Source of the DNA: Haloarcula limicola
GTDB lineage: Archaea; Halobacteriota; Halobacteria; Halobacteriales; Haloarculaceae
DNA length: 64,000 nt
Reading direction: 5' to 3'
Assembly: GCF_010119205.1 (NCBI RefSeq)
Contig: NZ_WRXM01000002.1
Location: forward strand, 488,982 to 552,981
The notes beneath the pieces were generated by a model, which was given only the letters and a program-made list of their open reading frames with translations, was not told the origin of the DNA and made no database searches. Every line of letters begins with the position of its first letter. Within the stretch, counting starts at the first letter, position 1. The position numbers and the translations under genes were made by a program. Shown here piece after piece: positions 62,273 through 64,000 of the stretch.

Positions 62273-64000
62273 TCAGTCGTCGTCCTGTGCGATCGAGGGG
62301 CCGCCGGTGAAGACGAACTGGTGTTCGGACTCCGTCTCGAAGCGGTCAAGGACGTCGTATAGCGGCCCGACGTAGCGGACGAGTTCGTCCGCGCGGGCGC
62401 TGACTTCGTTGAGTTCAGCGGCCTGTTCCTCGGCGGCCCCGGCGACGTTCTCGGACTCGGCCATCGTGCTCTCGGTCGCGTCGGCGACGTCGTTGAGCGT
62501 GCCGGCGACGGCTCCGAGTCGGTCGCGAGCGGTCGCGACGTCGCCGTCGTCGAGGGCGGCGACGGCGGCGTCGACCGCTTCGGTGGCCTGCCGAAGCTCC
62601 TCGCGCTGCATGTGTGCGTCGTCCGAGATCATCTGGATGGACTCGGCCACCTGCTCCGCGGCGTCCCTGACGCTCGCGGCGCTGGTGCCGACGACCGTTC
62701 CGGACTCTTCGACCTTGCCGGCGAAGCTCTTGAGCTGCCCCGTCGTCTTCTCGAGCTCCTCGATCATCTCGTTGAAGTCCTCGCCGACGGCGTCCATCGC
62801 GTCGTGCTGGCCGTCGGTCTCCATGCGCTGGGTCAGGTCGCCCGCGGCGGCCTGCTCCATCACCTCGGAGTACTCCGCGGCCTTGCTCTGGAGGTAGGCG
62901 TTGGTCTCGACGACCTCGTCGCGGGCGACTTCGGCGCGCTTTCGCTCGCGCTCGACCTCGTCTAAGCGTTCCCGTAGCGAGTCGCGCATCGCCCCGAACC
63001 CGGCGTAGAGCCGACCGACGGTGTCGACGCGTTCGGAGTGGATCTCCACGTCGAGATCGCCCTCCTGCATCCGTTCGGTCTTTCGGGTCAGCCTGTTGAG
63101 CGAACTGGCGGTGTTCCGACCGAGGACGGCACCGATGGCACCGATGGCCGCGACGCCGAGCGCCGTCGCGATGAGTCCGCGGTCGGCGACGCTCCGAACG
63201 GTTCCGTAGGCCACCGCTGTGTTGGTGTGGATCAGGACGACCCAGTCGGTGTTCAACACCTGCGCGTAGCCGACGACGTACTCCTCGCCGGCCATACTCG
63301 CAGAGCCGTTGAGCGCGCCCCGTGCTGGACCGGCCCGAATCGAACCCGGACTGGCCGGACCGCTCTCGCGGGCGGCGGCGGGCGCGTCGTTGTCCTCGCC
63401 GTAGGGTGTGAGGAGCAGGTCGTTGTTCTTCTGGTGGAACAGCACGCGGTCCGAGCCATCGACGACCATCCCGACGCTGCTACCGGTGCCCGAGAGTTCG
63501 CCCGTGCGGGTGTCGAGCGGAACGGTGTAGACGACGACGGCGTCGTCGTCGTTCTCTGCGGGCGTGACGTAGGCGATACGCGGCTGCGGCGAGCCGAGCG
63601 TCGGCGTGTCGGTGTAGGCGTCGGTGACCGCCGTGGTCGCCCCCTCCTCGATGGCCGCTCTGACCGTCTCGTTCAGGATGGCGACGTCCTCGCCTCGATA
63701 GTTCGACTTCGTCGACGCGGTGACGACGCCCGTCCCCGTATCGACGTAGTGGAGATTCGGCTGGTCGTCGCCGTCGAGCTCGCGCGCGCGCAACTCGGCG
63801 TCGAACGCCGACTGTATCTCGGAGACGTTGCCGGCCCGAACCGGCTGTGCGCGGGCCATCGTCTCGGCGAACAGCTGATTCTGTTCGTTCCACGCGGCGA
63901 GGCTGTCAGCCTCCTGTTTCGCGGTCGTCGCGTGTTCGTCGCGGACCTGCTGTTCGAACTCGCCGGTTATCTGTTGGGTTCCCACAGCGCCCACGGCCCC
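62273..64000 (-). CDS. Chemoreceptor-like HAMP protein without MCP signalling tip (5-prime end beyond window)
   Basis: Runs leftward from the window edge, so the first helix is probably missing; a GTG at 63994 is in frame but unlikely as start. An extracellular sensor domain (for example PNLHYVDTGTGVVTASTKSN) spans about residues 1-265, a helix GLIATALGVAAIGAIGAVLG follows, then a HAMP domain with RMQEGDLDVEIHSERVDTVG and a second HAMP-like unit with EQAAAGDLTQRMETDGQHDA. The coiled coil then goes VRDAAEQVAESIQMISDDAH, to TESTMAESENVAGAAEEQAA. The highly conserved MCP hairpin tip that binds CheA/CheW (ALNAAIEAARAGE-type) is absent; the 300-residue signalling module is about 140 here. Confidence 0.8.
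   Translation of the reverse strand, partial: GAVGAVGTQQITGEFEQQVRDEHATTAKQEADSLAAWNEQNQLFAETMARAQPVRAGNVSEIQSAFDAELRARELDGDDQPNLHYVDTGTGVVTASTKSNYRGEDVAILNETVRAAIEEGATTAVTDAYTDTPTLGSPQPRIAYVTPAENDDDAVVVYTVPLDTRTGELSGTGSSVGMVVDGSDRVLFHQKNNDLLLTPYGEDNDAPAAARESGPASPGSIRAGPARGALNGSASMAGEEYVVGYAQVLNTDWVVLIHTNTAVAYGTVRSVADRGLIATALGVAAIGAIGAVLGRNTASSLNRLTRKTERMQEGDLDVEIHSERVDTVGRLYAGFGAMRDSLRERLDEVERERKRAEVARDEVVETNAYLQSKAAEYSEVMEQAAAGDLTQRMETDGQHDAMDAVGEDFNEMIEELEKTTGQLKSFAGKVEESGTVVGTSAASVRDAAEQVAESIQMISDDAHMQREELRQATEAVDAAVAALDDGDVATARDRLGAVAGTLNDVADATESTMAESENVAGAAEEQAAELNEVSARADELVRYVGPLYDVLDRFETESEHQFVFTGGPSIAQDDD

Overview
This window is chromosomal DNA from a halophilic archaeon (class Halobacteria). 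The evidence is the acidic, high-GC coding sequence, TATA boxes about 26 nt before start codons with little or no leader, archaeal informational genes (prefoldin alpha, ribosomal LX, FtsY, Nob1, Pus10, aIF5B-type IF-2) and haloarchaea-specific families (CheF, Bat/HTH_10 regulators, Tat lipoproteins). The genus cannot be read with confidence.

Left part (about 1-24 kb) is a cell-surface glycan region. It has a GT4 glycosyltransferase, a ParB/sulfiredoxin-like gene, an IS630-type remnant, a sugar epimerase, a VapBC pair, a membrane hydrolase, an STT3/AglB-like protein without the usual WWDYG motif, and a polyprenyl-phosphate sugar-1-phosphate transferase. Next comes a clearly AT-richer island (about 9.7-21.05 kb) with a GT2, three GT4s, a Wzy-like polymerase/ligase, a Wzx-like flippase, a decayed IS6-type transposase, a pyruvyl transferase and an alkaline-phosphatase/sulfatase-fold protein. 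The island ends at a headless GC-rich gene fragment, followed by glmS and a GlmU-like gene that make UDP-GlcNAc precursors. Together these genes could start, build, decorate, flip and attach or polymerise a surface glycan. The island looks laterally acquired or fast-evolving.

Middle part (24-43 kb) is an acetate and nutrient region. It holds a truncated ATPase behind tandem palindromes, a CheF-like gene, two acetyl-CoA synthetases flanking an unusual regulator (dead tyrosine-recombinase domain + GAF + Bat + HTH_10), a DUF4212/ActP-type acetate symporter, universal stress proteins, a second VapBC pair, a GntP permease, a second CheF-like gene, UppP, MscS, Pus10 and RNase HII.

Right part (43-64 kb) is mostly core housekeeping: secD-secF, pgi, a CPBP protease, nob1, a PRC-barrel gene, infB, pyruvoyl arginine decarboxylase, an MBL-fold protein, Tat/lipo-proteins, and rplX-pfdA-ftsY. 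It ends in a chemoreceptor-like gene, cut by the window edge, that has no MCP signalling tip.

Most worth following: (1) a roughly 370-nt, strongly structured, apparently stand-alone RNA between rnhB and secD, with its own TATA box and an internal tandem stem-loop repeat showing compensatory base changes; (2) the same CATACA/TGTATG palindrome at the same spacing before both vapB genes; (3) the recombinase-derived regulator between the acs genes, with paired TTTCGGA sites at its promoter; (4) an N-terminal module shared by two divergent glycan genes; (5) the tip-less chemoreceptor. All function assignments come from reading motifs; no database search was run.
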